DNA of 64,000 nt from Oikopleura dioica (taxonomy: Eukaryota > Chordata > Appendicularia > Copelata > Oikopleuridae): assembly GCA_907165135.1 (NCBI GenBank), contig OU015569.1:5146001-5210000 (forward strand). Direction: 5' to 3'. Positions 10,683 to 21,534 of this stretch are shown one piece after another. The notes under the pieces were generated by a model. It saw only the letters and a program-made list of their open reading frames with translations, was not told the DNA's origin and made no database searches. The position numbers were made by a program, and so were the translations under genes. How positions within the stretch are numbered: the stretch's first letter is position 1; every line of letters begins with the position of its first letter.

Positions 10683-11072
10683 TAATTAAGAACACTTTAT
10701 CATTAATACATTCGTTTTCGGACATTTTTTCTGTAGATTCAATATCAACTATTTATGTTCGCTGAAGTATTCTATTCGAAATTGCCTTTAAAGTGGTCGT
10801 TTACGGAGATGAAACAAACAACGGAGCGAAGGAAAATTTCTGGTTCCGGTCGTACAGCCGGTATCATCACACCTAGCGCTCATAAAAGAAGCTCCGATTT
10901 TAATGTTTATGTGATTATAAACTTTAACAAGTTCGAAAACGGCATTAACACATTTTAACTGGGCAAAGGACACCACCCAGGTGGACGAAGTCATAACCCA
11001 CTTGTTCTGACATAGTCTAATCCGCATCTACCCTTTCATGTTTCCAATTATTCGAAAGTCATTGATCGCCAG
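10683..11072 (+). other. Probable 5' part of a small unresolved gene
   Basis: 390 bp. A coding-like stretch at about 10809-10904 (KRKISGSGRTAGIITPSAHK-like composition) may be an exon joined to the terminal exon at 11073-11191, but the splice phases do not settle one model. Otherwise AT-rich. Confidence 0.25.
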
Positions 11073-11191
11073 GCAGCGGACTAAACAACTTCCCAGAGTG
11101 GTATCGTACTTATTACAAACGCAACTTCCACGACAGCAACACCGATAGTAACTATGAAGACATAGAAGACCCCTACAAGGTGCAAAAGTGA
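11073..11191 (+). CDS. Terminal exon of an unidentified gene
   Basis: The sequence follows a good acceptor (gatcgccag). It encodes an aromatic and acidic C-terminus (GLNNFPEWYRTYYKRNF, then NYEDIEDPY) and ends in TGA, with an aataaa about 20 bp downstream. This strongly suggests a real 3' exon, but the upstream exons and the protein are not recognised. It could belong to the coiled-coil gene upstream or to a separate small gene beginning near 10.8 kb. Confidence 0.35.
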
Positions 11192-11412
11192 ACTTCAACT
11201 TTCATCATTATTCAAATAAATGACTGTATATGTAAAACATCGTCTATTTCCACGCTGCAAAATGTTCGCTTAGGGTTCCTGTCACACGACGGGAGCAGAG
11301 AGCGCCCTAAACAGCCTCAAGGGAGTTCCGATCCCCCATTTAACCATGCTCATCGAATCATATGCATTCAAAACTTGATTGTTGCTTTTGATTGAAACGA
11401 AAAAACGAGATA

Positions 11413-11754
11413 ATGCGATTCACTCTTCTTTGCTTCTTTTTTGCTTCAGTAAGTGTTCAAGAGATTCCTCCACCAAAGATAGCTTTGTAAATGATTTCCG
11501 TTGTCGGCACTCAAGTCTTCATGGCTAAGGCGATTTTTCATAACTAGTACTATAATAATTGGGTTATAATTTCTATCCAATAAATCTGTCTGGAAAAATA
11601 ATAAGCGCTCTTTTAGCTGACAGCAAAAAATCTCGACTACGGAGAAGACTACGACCAATTGAAACGAGAGTCGGAAGAAATCGCCAATTTTCTGGGCACT
11701 TTCGGCGGATACATGACCAAACGCGAATTCAATTTCGATGACAATTTCTTCTGA
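11413..11754 (+). CDS. Short secreted peptide precursor with FGGYM core (opioid-like neuropeptide candidate)
   Basis: Two exons, 11413-11448 and 11617-11754 (GT-AG intron), give 57 aa. Exon 1 encodes most of a signal peptide (MRFTLLCFFFAS), and cleavage is likely after LTA in exon 2. The short acidic propeptide contains one KR site (QLKR) and then GTFGGYMTKR followed by an acidic, aromatic C-terminal tail (EFNFDDNFF). Prohormone convertases cut at such dibasic sites. The core FGGYM is the enkephalin/endorphin core YGGFM with the two aromatic residues exchanged, and the following T-K-R is also endorphin-like. The gene has the size and layout of a neuropeptide or peptide-hormone precursor; receptor and function are unknown. 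An aataaa lies 40 bp after the stop. Confidence 0.65.
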
Positions 11755-11812
11755 TCTGTTATTTTTAACTTATTGCGGCATTTCTGAAGGACTAAATAAA
11801 TTTCAGTCACTT

Positions 11813-12208
11813 TTATACGTTGTTTATTTGAGAAACTTTGGCAGTAGTTTTGCTTTCTTCGAGCAAAAAGGCGAGAGTGCAGATTTCAATGAAGAGGGCG
11901 AGTCCGAAACAAACACCAGACACGAGAATGCCTTGTTCGCGGGGAAGAGTATAGAGAAGACAGCCACCAGTGAGTAGGATGAGAGCTGCAATGAAGGATA
12001 AAACTCGTGTCGCTCTATTGCATGTGATCGAGGATCCCCTGTCTTTTCCTTGTCGAATGAACAATGCTGCGCTTTTCTTTAGTTGATATATAAATGCCTC
12101 TTAAAAAACTGACTTCAATAAGACTCGATACCATTCCTTTGTCTTGTTCGAGGATCTCTTTCTATTAATTCTTGTATGCGCTAGACGTGCAGCAGAAAAC
12201 ATAGGCAT
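11813..12208 (-). CDS. Small two-helix membrane protein (111 aa)
   Basis: The model has two exons, 12208-12132 and 12071-11813, with a 60-nt GT-AG intron. The N-terminal half is basic and Ser/Arg-rich. Two hydrophobic segments follow (RVLSFIAALILLTGGCLLYT and GILVSGVCFGLALFIEICTL) separated by a short loop LPREQ, then a short polar tail. The stop lies only about 60 bp from the stop of the convergent peptide-precursor gene. The family is not recognised. The second exon is well supported by composition; the first is inferred from splice phase. Confidence 0.5.
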
Positions 12209-12970
12209 TTCGGAGTTCTTATGGTGAGAAAAATTTCCAGAAAATTTCGTTCGGACTGAGTCTGAGATCTAACAACGCGCAAAATTTTCCGAATGGGTGA
12301 ATCCGGGGTGCCTCCGGTGCCCTATTTTCATCCCAAATTTGACAAGGGGATAACACAATAGGCTTTGTTGTTCTATTTTTACTACGCCATAAATGTTTGT
12401 CTGGAATCTTTACTCAGTTAAGTGGTATGATTTATTAGTAATAAAGTATTGCACTTGCCAAGAATTTACAAAATTGACGGTTTCCATCTGTGAAAACGGT
12501 TGTTTTAGCTATCGCCAAAAGGATTTTGCTTTTTCGTTCTCTAAAGCCGGCATACTTTGCCTCCCCAAAGAAGAACTTTGGGAGTTGAAACGGGAAAAAT
12601 ACAGCTTGGCCAAGCTGAAGAAGTTTTAATATATTATTAATTTAAAAGTGACGATTGAAGGTTTCATTGAGACGAAGACGTCTGGCGCGCGAGGTCATTG
12701 ACGGAGGTCAATTGGTGATCATCATCGTCCGCTGGGGATGACCATATTTGCTTCCTCTTTCATTAGCAACTTCACATGCCAGTCGCTCTTTGTGGAAGTG
12801 ACTGGCAATTATATTCGAGTTCTTTTTCGACCGTCTCTTCAAAAACGATCAAAGGCGACGATAATCATGCCTGACCATTTGGAGCACTGTAAGCTTAGAG
12901 AAACCTTTTCAAAATTTCAGAGATATATTAATCAGAAAATCATTTATTTTCAAAATATCTTCTTTAAAAC
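12209..12970. other. Region with unassigned open frames
   Basis: 762 bp. A frame at 12393-12629 ends in a plausible C-terminus (PKEELWELKREKYSLAKLKK) and could be a terminal exon, and a frame at 12738-13001 is weaker. Neither can be connected to other exons or recognised. Confidence 0.3.
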
Positions 12971-13327
12971 ATGCGAACGCTACAACATCATCATTCAGTG
13001 ACGCAAGTTTCAAATCCATGGAGAAATGCTTTAGGAGGAGCATTGACGGGACTATGTAAGTTTAAATCTTTGAAAAGAATAATACGTGACGGCTTTTAGA
13101 GGAATAACTGTCGATTTGTAGGCATTTTGGTTTTAATTGTTGTGATGGTGTGGTACTTACGCAGAAGAGAAGAACTAGAGAGAGCAGAGCAGAAGAAACG
13201 CGAAATTCTTTTCCAGCGTGCTGGCGAATATCTAACGGAGTACAAAAGCCGTCAGCCGGAAAAATGCCGCGATCGTGGCCGCGCACCCAGGAAAACGTTC
13301 CTCCTTGATTTCGAAATCTTTGTCTAA
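12971..13327 (+). CDS. Small single-pass membrane protein with basic tail (96 aa)
   Basis: Two exons, 12971-13055 and 13122-13327, are joined by a GT-AG intron in phase 1. A His-rich N-terminus (LQHHHSV) and a Gly/Leu segment lead into one transmembrane helix (GLCILVLIVVMVWYL), followed immediately by RRR and a long charged helix (REELERAEQKKREILFQRAG) and a basic tail. The positive-inside rule suggests N-out/C-in. It is the length and layout of SMIM-type micro-membrane proteins; no family is recognised. Vasohibin begins 163 bp downstream on the same strand. Confidence 0.6.
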
Positions 13328-13489
13328 GTTTTTCTTTGATTGAACTTTTCGGGAACGTCTCTCGGAAGTCCGCTTTGTTGAATGTAAATATAATTCAAAC
13401 ACATCACGGGTTGCCCTATTTGCTGTCAGTTTCTAGAATAAAAGCCCTATCTGCAAGTATTGTTCTCTGTGTAATTCAGTTTTCAAGCA

Positions 13490-15070
13490 ATGTCCGATGA
13501 CAGTAACGGCTGGGAAAATAGCTCGGATGGTAAGCGAAAGGAAAAAGTCTCGCTTGACAGTATGAGAGCGTCCTTGAAGGGCCGCGTGCACCACTTATCC
13601 AATAGATGTAATCCAGAGGTCTCCGTGACAACATTTCTCCTCTTTCTATAGTCTTGGCGTCATCTTATTACACAGTGCGCTCCTCAGAAAAAATTGTGGT
13701 AATGAAATAGCCATTCAGGCAAAACTTCGGGTCATGGAAAAAGAATGAAGAAGAAGGAGAGAAAATCCGCGGGCCCCCGCTTTCTACTCAACCGCTCTGG
13801 AGTGCCCTTGTCCGAAGAAGCATGGGATCGCATGTTCACTTTCTACGCCAAAAATGATAAGCAGTTAAGATACAGTAATAATGTTTATTGCGACGATCCG
13901 CTCTTGATTTGCTTTAAGAAATCGAAGACAAAGCCAAGTATAACAAAACAAAATATCCAAGTTTACCTAAATTGAGCGCCTTGGGTGAGGAACTTTTATA
14001 TTTTCTTATGTTTATAATTAATTATTAGACAAGAACGCTCCTCGGTATGCCGAAGTATCGCTCTACCTCTGTAATATCAAAGGCTACTTTAACCAGCTTG
14101 AGGTAGACCTACTTCTATTTGTCAGACAATGAATAATTTATAGTACAATCACACAGGAACTCAAATTTTCGAAATATCGAAGCTGACGGGTTTCTCAAGG
14201 CTGATGGAAAAGGCGAAATTCATTATCCGTTGCTCGATGCCGATCAAATGTTTAGAAGCGACTGTTGTAGGAAGCGATATTTGAAGAGCACAAGGTTTAC
14301 TTCAAAGCTTGCCCATTTCACTTTTCAATCGCCCTAAAGGAATGTATCTGACTTGCTTCATTCCGAAGCTCATCCGCTTCCCGATTACTTTTAAATCCGT
14401 TTGCAATGGGCAGACTTTCTATCACATCGTGCTAGGAATCTACTACGAGGGACAACTTGGCTCTATTGGGCTCTCAAGAAGAGACGATTTAGCTGACAAG
14501 CCATTGATATACGACAGCTTGGCTGGCTTGATCCGCGAATTTCAGCGCTGCTACGCGGGTTACAGTCACAAGTTGCAGAAAGTAACAATTGGGGGACCCG
14601 TTCCCACCGATCTCACTTCACAAATTCAAGTGCAGTGGAATAGAAAAAAGTTTACTCTCAACTCAAAATGCGACTGGAACTCGATGAGCAGATTACCTCG
14701 GACCTTCAAAAGGGATCAGGTAGGGAGTAATCTCTTCCTTGATTCCAATAATTAACTTAGGAGTCATCGAGCAACGTAACCTTTGGACAACCTAGAAGTA
14801 TGGAAGCACTCCTCAGTATGATAAAGCTTGACACCACAAAGTACGCCATTCCGTCATCGCCGATGACAATACGCCCAGTCACTCAATTCACTCCAAAACG
14901 CGCTTCCCGACATTCTCTGGTTCCAAGTACCTCGCGTCTTCCTGCTGCTTATTCGAAACCAGCCGCTCGCGTCCGTATCTTCAAGTAAGCTCTTTTTATG
15001 ATTCACCAAATAATTTTAATTTAGTCGTCCTCAGCTGAGCAGTACAACGCGCATCTTTCGTCCATCGTGA
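13490..15070 (+). CDS. VASH1: Vasohibin-type tubulin tyrosine carboxypeptidase
   Basis: Eight exons, 370 aa (human VASH1 has 365): 13490-13529, 13719-13874, 13919-13984, 14029-14102, 14144-14270, 14340-14719, 14761-14984 and 15025-15070. Vasohibins, with the partner SVBP, remove the C-terminal Tyr of alpha-tubulin. The transglutaminase-like catalytic triad is present: Cys148 in SMPIKCLEATV, His183 in FYHIVLGI and Ser200 in IGLSRRDDL. The N-terminal blocks RFLLNRSGVPLSEEAWDRM and YNHTGTQIFEI also align with the family. The tail is basic and ends in IFRPS. Exons 5 and 6 can be joined in frame only across a GA-AG intron (14271-14339). Whether it corresponds to VASH1 or VASH2 cannot be told; a single pre-duplication ortholog is likely. 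Confidence 0.93.
14271..14339 (+). other. GA-AG intron in the vasohibin gene
   Basis: The exon ends ACTGTTGTAG and the intron reads GAAGCG...CTAAAG (69 nt, phase 1). The join gives EATVVGMYLTCFIPKLIRFP, which aligns without gaps with the vertebrate catalytic region. Canonical GT donors nearby (phase 0) meet no phase-0 acceptor without a stop. Confidence 0.85.
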
Positions 15071-15141
15071 ACTGTCAAATTTAAGGAAAATAAATAATTA
15101 TAATATCAAAAAGATTGAATTATTTTCGATGTATTTTGTAT

Positions 15142-15399
15142 TTATTTATTGGAAGACTCAAGCAGATTTGAAAGCATTCGCCTTCCCCGGTGCAAATAAT
15201 GCACATTGCACAACAAAGTGTTCATTTGTCTCTTAGAAATGTTGAAGATGCGCATCCAGACGTAGTAGTGCAGCGCGATTAGACAGCAGAACATAAGATA
15301 CGTCTTTATCAGTTTGTCGCGTATTTCAGTGCTTCGCATAAAATATGAATTTATTGTCTCTATCTCCTTCGGACTTTCGCGTTGGTACGGAGATACCAT
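15142..15399 (-). CDS. Small single-pass membrane protein (85 aa)
   Basis: One uninterrupted frame starts at an ATG (15399) a short way behind an acceptor-like CCTTAG, so trans-splicing is possible. The polar N-terminus (SPKEIETINSYFMRSTEIRD) is followed by one hydrophobic helix (TYLMFCCLIALHYYVWMRIF) and a basic C-terminus. It is convergent with vasohibin, with about 70 bp between stops. Not recognised. A poly(A) signal-like aataaa overlaps the stop. Confidence 0.45.
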   Translation of the reverse strand: MVSPYQRESPKEIETINSYFMRSTEIRDKLIKTYLMFCCLIALHYYVWMRIFNISKRQMNTLLCNVHYLHRGRRMLSNLLESSNK

Positions 15400-15599
15400 T
15401 AATATATTGGTTCGCAACTAAGGATGAAGAAAGCTTTTTCACGCCTCTTTGATGTTATAAATTTATGCCTTCTAAACGACCTTACGTAAAGCTATTTTTA
15501 TTCACGGTTTGTCAGGTGTCGAAGCGTTTATTTAATATTTATATAAATTCATCTCATTTATGAGATATTGAACAAAAGTACAACAGTAATTTCAGTTAA

Positions 15600-18030
15600 T
15601 CAGTTTGATGGTTTCATGTGGCGAAGAACATTGTGGTCAATGTTCATATTTTGATGCAAGTTTTGGTTCCTAAGCGGCGTCAAAACAAAATGCTAGAATT
15701 AGTAGCCTACCTAGGAACGACTGAATGCGCGGACGGATTTTTGATGATCTTGTGGATCCACTCCCTGTAATAAGCGACGTTGGTGTAGACCCCTGGGTAG
15801 ACTTTGTCCGCGCACTGCTTGCCAAAAGAGACGAGACCTGCGAGCGATTGTCGCTGAGTACGACGATCAAAGCAATCGAGCGGACCGCCACTAAAAACAA
15901 TCACTCCTAGTTGGAATCATAACCAGCCTCTCTCACCTATCTCCAATACACGCGTCAATGGCGCCAAGCTCCGCTGCACACAAATGCTGCCTTGAATGAG
16001 ATTTGATTAAAGTATTCTTTCACAAGCTTGAACTTGGCACTTACTTTCGCGTAAGTGTGACAGGACGTGTATGCGAAATCTCGCGCACGGAGGAATTTGC
16101 GTATGCTGCCCGGCAATCACTGAACTTTGTCAGTGGGACTTGGGCACGCTGGATCGTCTCACTGGAAAGCTACGGAGTTACGTGTTCATAGTTTGTTGAC
16201 TACCTGAAGCGGGCGCCAGGCTCAGAAGACGTACGTCCCCAACCAGTGATGTAGCAACTGTCCCTGACCTTGAGAGAGTCGACAGCGCGCGGCATGCAAA
16301 TAGGGCCCGTTTCCATGTCAAACTTGAAGCACTTGCCCGTGTGGTCTGGTTTCAACTGAATCAAGGCGATGTCATTGTTTGCTGCTCCTGTTCTAAACAT
16401 TCCCTCACATATATTTTTGCGCACTTAACTTACTCAGAAATGACTTGAAAGTTTTCGTGAACAAAAATGTCCTTCACATCAATAGCCTTTCGCGGATTTA
16501 AACTTTAAATTTTAAAGTGAGTGTTAATATCAATCTGAAATTTAATAAATGGCTTCTTATCTATGCATTTTACTCCGATCCTGTGCGTTAATCTCGTCGT
16601 CACCTTCTTTGTTGAATCTTCCGCTGCGTACTTGAAACGTGCCGCGCTCGACTGCAGCTTGAATAGTGCGCGCGTTTGAGCTTCTGTCACTGACCATCAA
16701 GCAATGCGCAGCAGTGATGACCCAGCAACTTCCGATAATTGAGGCGCCACATGCATGCTGTCCACGGGTGTGATCCGCAAAAGTCTGTGGCTTCGAATAG
16801 GCGATCTGAGCCATCCAAGGATGGTTGCATGGCTTTGACGTCGTCGCGCCGATGATGCGACTCTGGCAGTTAGAACGACCACAGTATCTTTCTGCATCCA
16901 GAAGCTCGTTCAGATCAGATTCTTAAGATTTTTAAGCTTGAATTTCTTTCCGACGAATCTTTCTGATCCGGTGAACATGCAAAAATATGCTCGGTACGTG
17001 GCTTTATAGAAAGATTCCGTCACACTGTCCCATACCTATTTCATCCTCTGGAATGTTAATCCCGTCTTCGGCACAGCGGGGAAGTGCGCAGTACTCCCAC
17101 TTTCGCTCTGGGTCTGAAATTCGCAAAGAGGATTAGATTACGTTGCTCTGTTCTCTGTTACCTGTCGTGTAGCACCACGGTAGCTGCTCGTTTTCACCGA
17201 GGACGTGGCATCGAGCTCCAGCTTGGTTCGGAAAAGGAGGAAGAATCAACGGTTTGTGAGGCGTGGTTGTATTCCATGCCTGACAAGGAATACCAGTTAC
17301 AGTCCGTTCTGCATGTTCCAGTGATCCAGAGCGACATGGTCGCGCGCGCACTACAACGAGCTGGTAAAAAAGGAACGTACACTTAGTCTGTGACTTTTTA
17401 TGTACCTTCACAAATAAGTTCTCGTTTGAGACCTTTGTTGATTTCATGCTGTCGCGCGAAGAATTTCCACTCCCCGTTTCTTGTCAGCCAGGGATATCGC
17501 CCGATGTTGTGATTTTCACGGATCGATTTTTTCAACAAACGATTCATTTTGAATGTCATTTTGTTGAACTTGAGCGGGGCTTGCAAATAATCACTCTTGT
17601 CATTTATGCCATTTAATTTACATGTCTTTCAAGCCCTAACAAAAGTGGACGGCCACCAAGGCCATGCACGGTTCTTGAAGTGAGATAGGTTCTGTTCCGT
17701 TCAGCTCCAATCCATGCGTTTTTGCCGCGCTTCTCTACAAGCAGTTGAACGAGAAATTGGTTCTCCCGCTCGTTTTGCGGCAAAGCTACTCGCGCTATTC
17801 TGTTTCCAATTGATTCATCGTCGCAGACTCTTTTTACTGTTAGTGTTACAACTAATTTAAAGTGAAGGCATTCAATTGATTTGGTTGTTCCAAATGTCAA
17901 CTTTTAGTTTATGGCAGAAATCTAACAATTCCCTATGAGCCTGTTCAACTGTGTATTGGCCTCTCATTTTTGCATAGCATTTTGTCCCAGGATCTTCTAA
18001 TAGAAACCAATTCCCATCTGAACGAATCTA
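15600..18030 (-). CDS. Secreted C-type lectin / kringle / trypsin-like serine protease
   Basis: A multi-exon gene read from about 18030 down. The order is a C-type lectin-like domain ([42 protein letters not shown], ending RELICEG) at about 18030-17400; a kringle ([18 protein letters not shown] and [13 protein letters not shown]) at about 17390-17130; then a chymotrypsin-fold domain beginning at the activation site [10 protein letters not shown] (about 16870). The triad is complete: His in VITAAHCL (about 16700), Asp in NNDIALIQL (about 16370) and Ser in CIGDSGGPLDC, split by an intron at about 15885-15935. A last exon near 15600-15670 is inferred from phase. The signal-peptide exon was not found, so the 5' end is incomplete. 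Kringle proteases act extracellularly after zymogen cleavage (plasminogen, HGF and prothrombin classes). Confidence 0.82.
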
Positions 18031-19268
18031 TCAGTAATTCGGAGTCCCTTGAGTTTATGTTTTATTATGTTGATTTACGCCTGATTGACCTTAGTCAATT
18101 ATTGTTCCTGCTTTACAAATTTTATGAAACGTAACATTCCACAGTACATAGCTCATATGTAATCCATTATTCTAGCTCCTTTATTCAGATTAGCAATGAG
18201 TATTCAGTCCACATCATGTAAAAATATGTGGATTTATACCTGGACATCGTCTGGAGCGAACTTGTGCTTGAATTGTGCTGAGTTGGAGGTAGACAATAAA
18301 TGTGATGAATGTGGCCTTCGAGAACATCTGCTTTGTTTAATTTTACTGTCTCTCGGTCTGTCTCTGTCGATTGTGTTTTTTTTCTCTCTGTTTTTTGAGC
18401 TTCTTGTTCGTTTTTCTTTCTTCGTTGTAGTATTTTTGAGGTTTAGCTTTTTCCAATCGATTATCGTAATTGCGTCAATAACTCTATTGGCTTTATTTTA
18501 ATTTTAATGGTGGGGGCGCTTGTTACGACTCAATTTAGAAATTCCACCTAACGGAGTCGCTACAGAGGTGAGAGGCCTCCAACAAATACAAATTTCGTAT
18601 CGTCGATGGTCAGCCTGTAATGCCATGTTTCTGATTATCGCGCGCGAGCCATCTCCTCTTGTTTGGCTCTGGACCTGGGCATGATAGGCGCGAAAATTCC
18701 GCGAATTCTTGCTCCAAGTTGCGACTTAGTTTTAAAGAACTACTGTAATTAATGCAAAAGCGATAGGATTGTTAGAATCATCAACATTTCGAGAAGGTAC
18801 GCGCGTAGTCAATGTGTCACTATTTTCTGAATCTCTCTAGAATCGACGTCGTTGTTTTTAAAAGTCCATTTCTCTGGTCATTATGCTTCTCGGCTTTTTG
18901 AAGGAAGGACTGCAAGGAACCTGCTTGATAAAAAAAGCTGATCAAGAAGTTCCATTCAGTTCTTTGCATAAAAAAGCACACTCGACGAAATCTATAATTT
19001 TATGCTTTGATTCAAATCCTTTGAATGTCGATCACTGATGACTTAATTTAGGTTACTTGGTCGCAGTTGAACTTGGTAGCCTAGATTATCATCGTTGATC
19101 GCTTCGGAGAACATTCGACGATATTCCATTTGTTTTTTTATTTATTAGGAGCGGAGCATAAATTACACGAGGGACATTTTGAAATCAGTGTGAGGGCATT
19201 TGGATTTTGAGTACAGTGAGATAAGTTTAGTGGTCTTTAATCTGGACAGCACAGCCAACTAGTTCAGC
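18031..19268. other. Gap with no supported gene
   Basis: About 1.24 kb. It should contain the 5' exon(s) of the lectin/kringle protease. A 101-codon plus frame at 18196-18501 is Phe/Leu-rich, produced by a T-rich tract, and is not convincing. No RNA gene or repeat was recognised. Confidence 0.45.
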
Positions 19269-21534
19269 TCATCCGAGCATCATCAGATTCTCGAGCTGCG
19301 CTCGCTGCTCACCAACCATTTCGTAAGGGATTGCCATGGGCGGAACCCCGACATTCATCTGCGGCTGGTTGATTTGGGCGAGGCTCTCGTCATCTCCTCG
19401 CAGCAGGAAATCGCGGAAATCAGATGGGTTTCTCGAGCGATCAATACTCGAGCATGTCTCTGCGCAAGTAGTTTTATCCTTCAAAATTATTTGTAAGTTT
19501 TCTAATAAATCTAGTATTTTCTACTCATTTCATTTCGAACTAACCATGAAGTTATTTTGCATCTCTCGATCGAGACGTCCCCAGCAGCCACCCCAGACAA
19601 ACACCTTGCAAGCATCTTCCTCTTTGTCATAGTACCAAGCTGGGACGTAGGCACGGCATTCGCCCTACACAAGGAATTTACACTCTCGCGTTAAAAAACG
19701 ACACTCACTGGCATTGTTTTTGCCATACACCTAGCCGGCTTCTCTCGCATGTCCATCAATGAGTCTCTGTCCGCAGTTCTAGCAGAGATGCCTTGTTGCG
19801 ACCCAAGTAGTCGCATTCCAACCACCTCCATCTCGCCACTGTTGCTCGGCCCTGCTTGCTGAGGCGCTTGATTTTATTGTTTTGAGTTATTCAAGGTCAT
19901 TATTTACTAACCAGATAAGAAAGGCTGCCTGGCGTACTGAAACACCATCGGTAGCAGCTCTGGAGGAATGTCACGGGCCTCGGTTTCTGACAGATCAAGC
20001 TCGATGACCAGCCATGCGGGGAGCTGCAAACTCACCAGCTGTTGACCAATTCGAGCTTGTACAGTTACAGTGGTGTCTTTAATACAGGTTCCTAAACGGA
20101 TCCATCAAGGAATGTAAACGGGTTCAACCTACCGAGGCATTCGAGACTGCTTTTAAAGTTGTTGGAGTTGCCGCCACAGTTACCAGAGTCAAACTTGACA
20201 CAAGCGTTTTTGCCTTGATGGAAGTAGTAACGTTCTTGGGTCAATTTGGAGAGCTCATCCTCCGCGGACGGCGCAATGAGCGGATTCAAGGGCTGAAATG
20301 AAGGGTAAACTTTTGACGAAATGATAAAATATCACCTCGGATGAGCAATTCCCTCGATTCAACGGCATCGTACACAAGGACATTGGCACCGGATCTATCA
20401 AGTGATTATTTTGAGAGCAGCGGGATAAAAATAATTTTTAAAAACTTCCGCAAGAAGAAGAATTTATGAGTCAGATGTTTGTAATCTGTTTTCAAAAATA
20501 TGGATTAAAAGTTTTCGTTGATGGTTATAATTACCGCAAGTATTGGAGCATTCTTGCGCAGAAGCAAAGCCAGTGCAGCTTTCTTGAACTTCGCATTTCT
20601 TGGAGATCGAATTGTAGATCCATTTCTGCTTAGAAGAACGCACATTGCGACATGTGAACAAGGGGGTTTGTGCGACATTGCATGGATCAGTTCCGAAGAG
20701 GTAGAGTTTCGGACAAATGAGCATGCTGTCAACTTCACCAAACGGCACGCGCTGAATGCGGTAGCCAGAATCAACAAACACGCACCAGCAGTTTTTGTCC
20801 GAGCATTGAAGAGGTGTCCAAAGCCCGCTCGCGTCGCAATCCGGCAGCTGGTAATCCTCAAATGTCTTCTTTGCCTTCATTGCCATTCTTGTTTAAATAA
20901 TTTATTACCGCGTCAAAGGGCACAATTATACCTGATCTCATTGCATGAAGGATATTTGGACTCGCCGCGGCCCTGTTGATATCCGGCCTCCCACCAAATT
21001 GAAGCGAGCCAGAGTGAACTAAAAAAACGTATCAGACTTTGGACGCCGTTTTTACGTTTTAATCGTCGCTATTCGCGTCAAACTCAACGTGACGCTAATT
21101 TGCAATAATTTTTTTTATCACAGCAAGGTTACAGAGTTTATTCCAGGGCGCCCACCATGCAGGCTATCCAGATCAACCCAACAGTCTCTTTGGCTCATAA
21201 AAGCCTCTTTGAAATGCTGAATCTCTTTCAGAATCCTTTAGATTCTAAAGTTTAGAATAACAAGAAAAAAATATCAAGAAGGCAGAAAAGTATGAAAAAT
21301 TTTGGTCTAACTTACGTAAAAGTCGGGGAGGCCGTTTCTTTCTCCTCTTCTTCCAAGTCAGCGAATTCAGCAAACTTGCAAGAGTTTTAATTTTGAAATT
21401 TAAGAAAATATAGGGTTGGTTTTGTTGTTTGGGTTAAAAACTCGTAGCTGAGCATGAACGATGTGCGGCGGTGCGAGTCGGCTGAGCGTGAGGCCGAGTA
21501 TGACGAGGAGGAGCGGCGTCCAGCGACTTCTCAT
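19269..21534 (-). CDS. Secreted protein with thyroglobulin type-1 and Kunitz-type domains
   Basis: A multi-exon gene read from 21534. Exon 1 encodes a signal peptide (RWTPLLLVILGLTLSRLAPP), followed by an acidic exon (FAEFADLEEEEKE, about 21395-21313). Next is a thyroglobulin type-1 repeat (YQLPDCDASGLWTPLQC and CWCVFVDSGYR, about 20850-20740), a Cys-rich segment of Kunitz type (SKQKWIYNSISKKCEVQESC, about 20620-20560), a second Kunitz half (RYYFHQGKNACVKFDSGNC, about 20230-20150), and a third (CRAYVPAWYYDKEEDACKVF then WGGCWGR, about 19660-19580). The C-terminus ends in LENLMMLG. Kunitz and thyroglobulin-1 modules both occur in secreted protease inhibitors and matrix proteins. Several exon borders are approximate. 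It lies next to a secreted protease gene, but a functional link is only a guess. Confidence 0.75.

Noticed and set aside
18196-18501. 101-codon plus-strand frame, Cys- then Phe/Leu-rich
   Set aside because: The second half is a translated T-rich tract, there is no exon structure or homology, and it lies where the 5' region of a minus-strand gene is expected.
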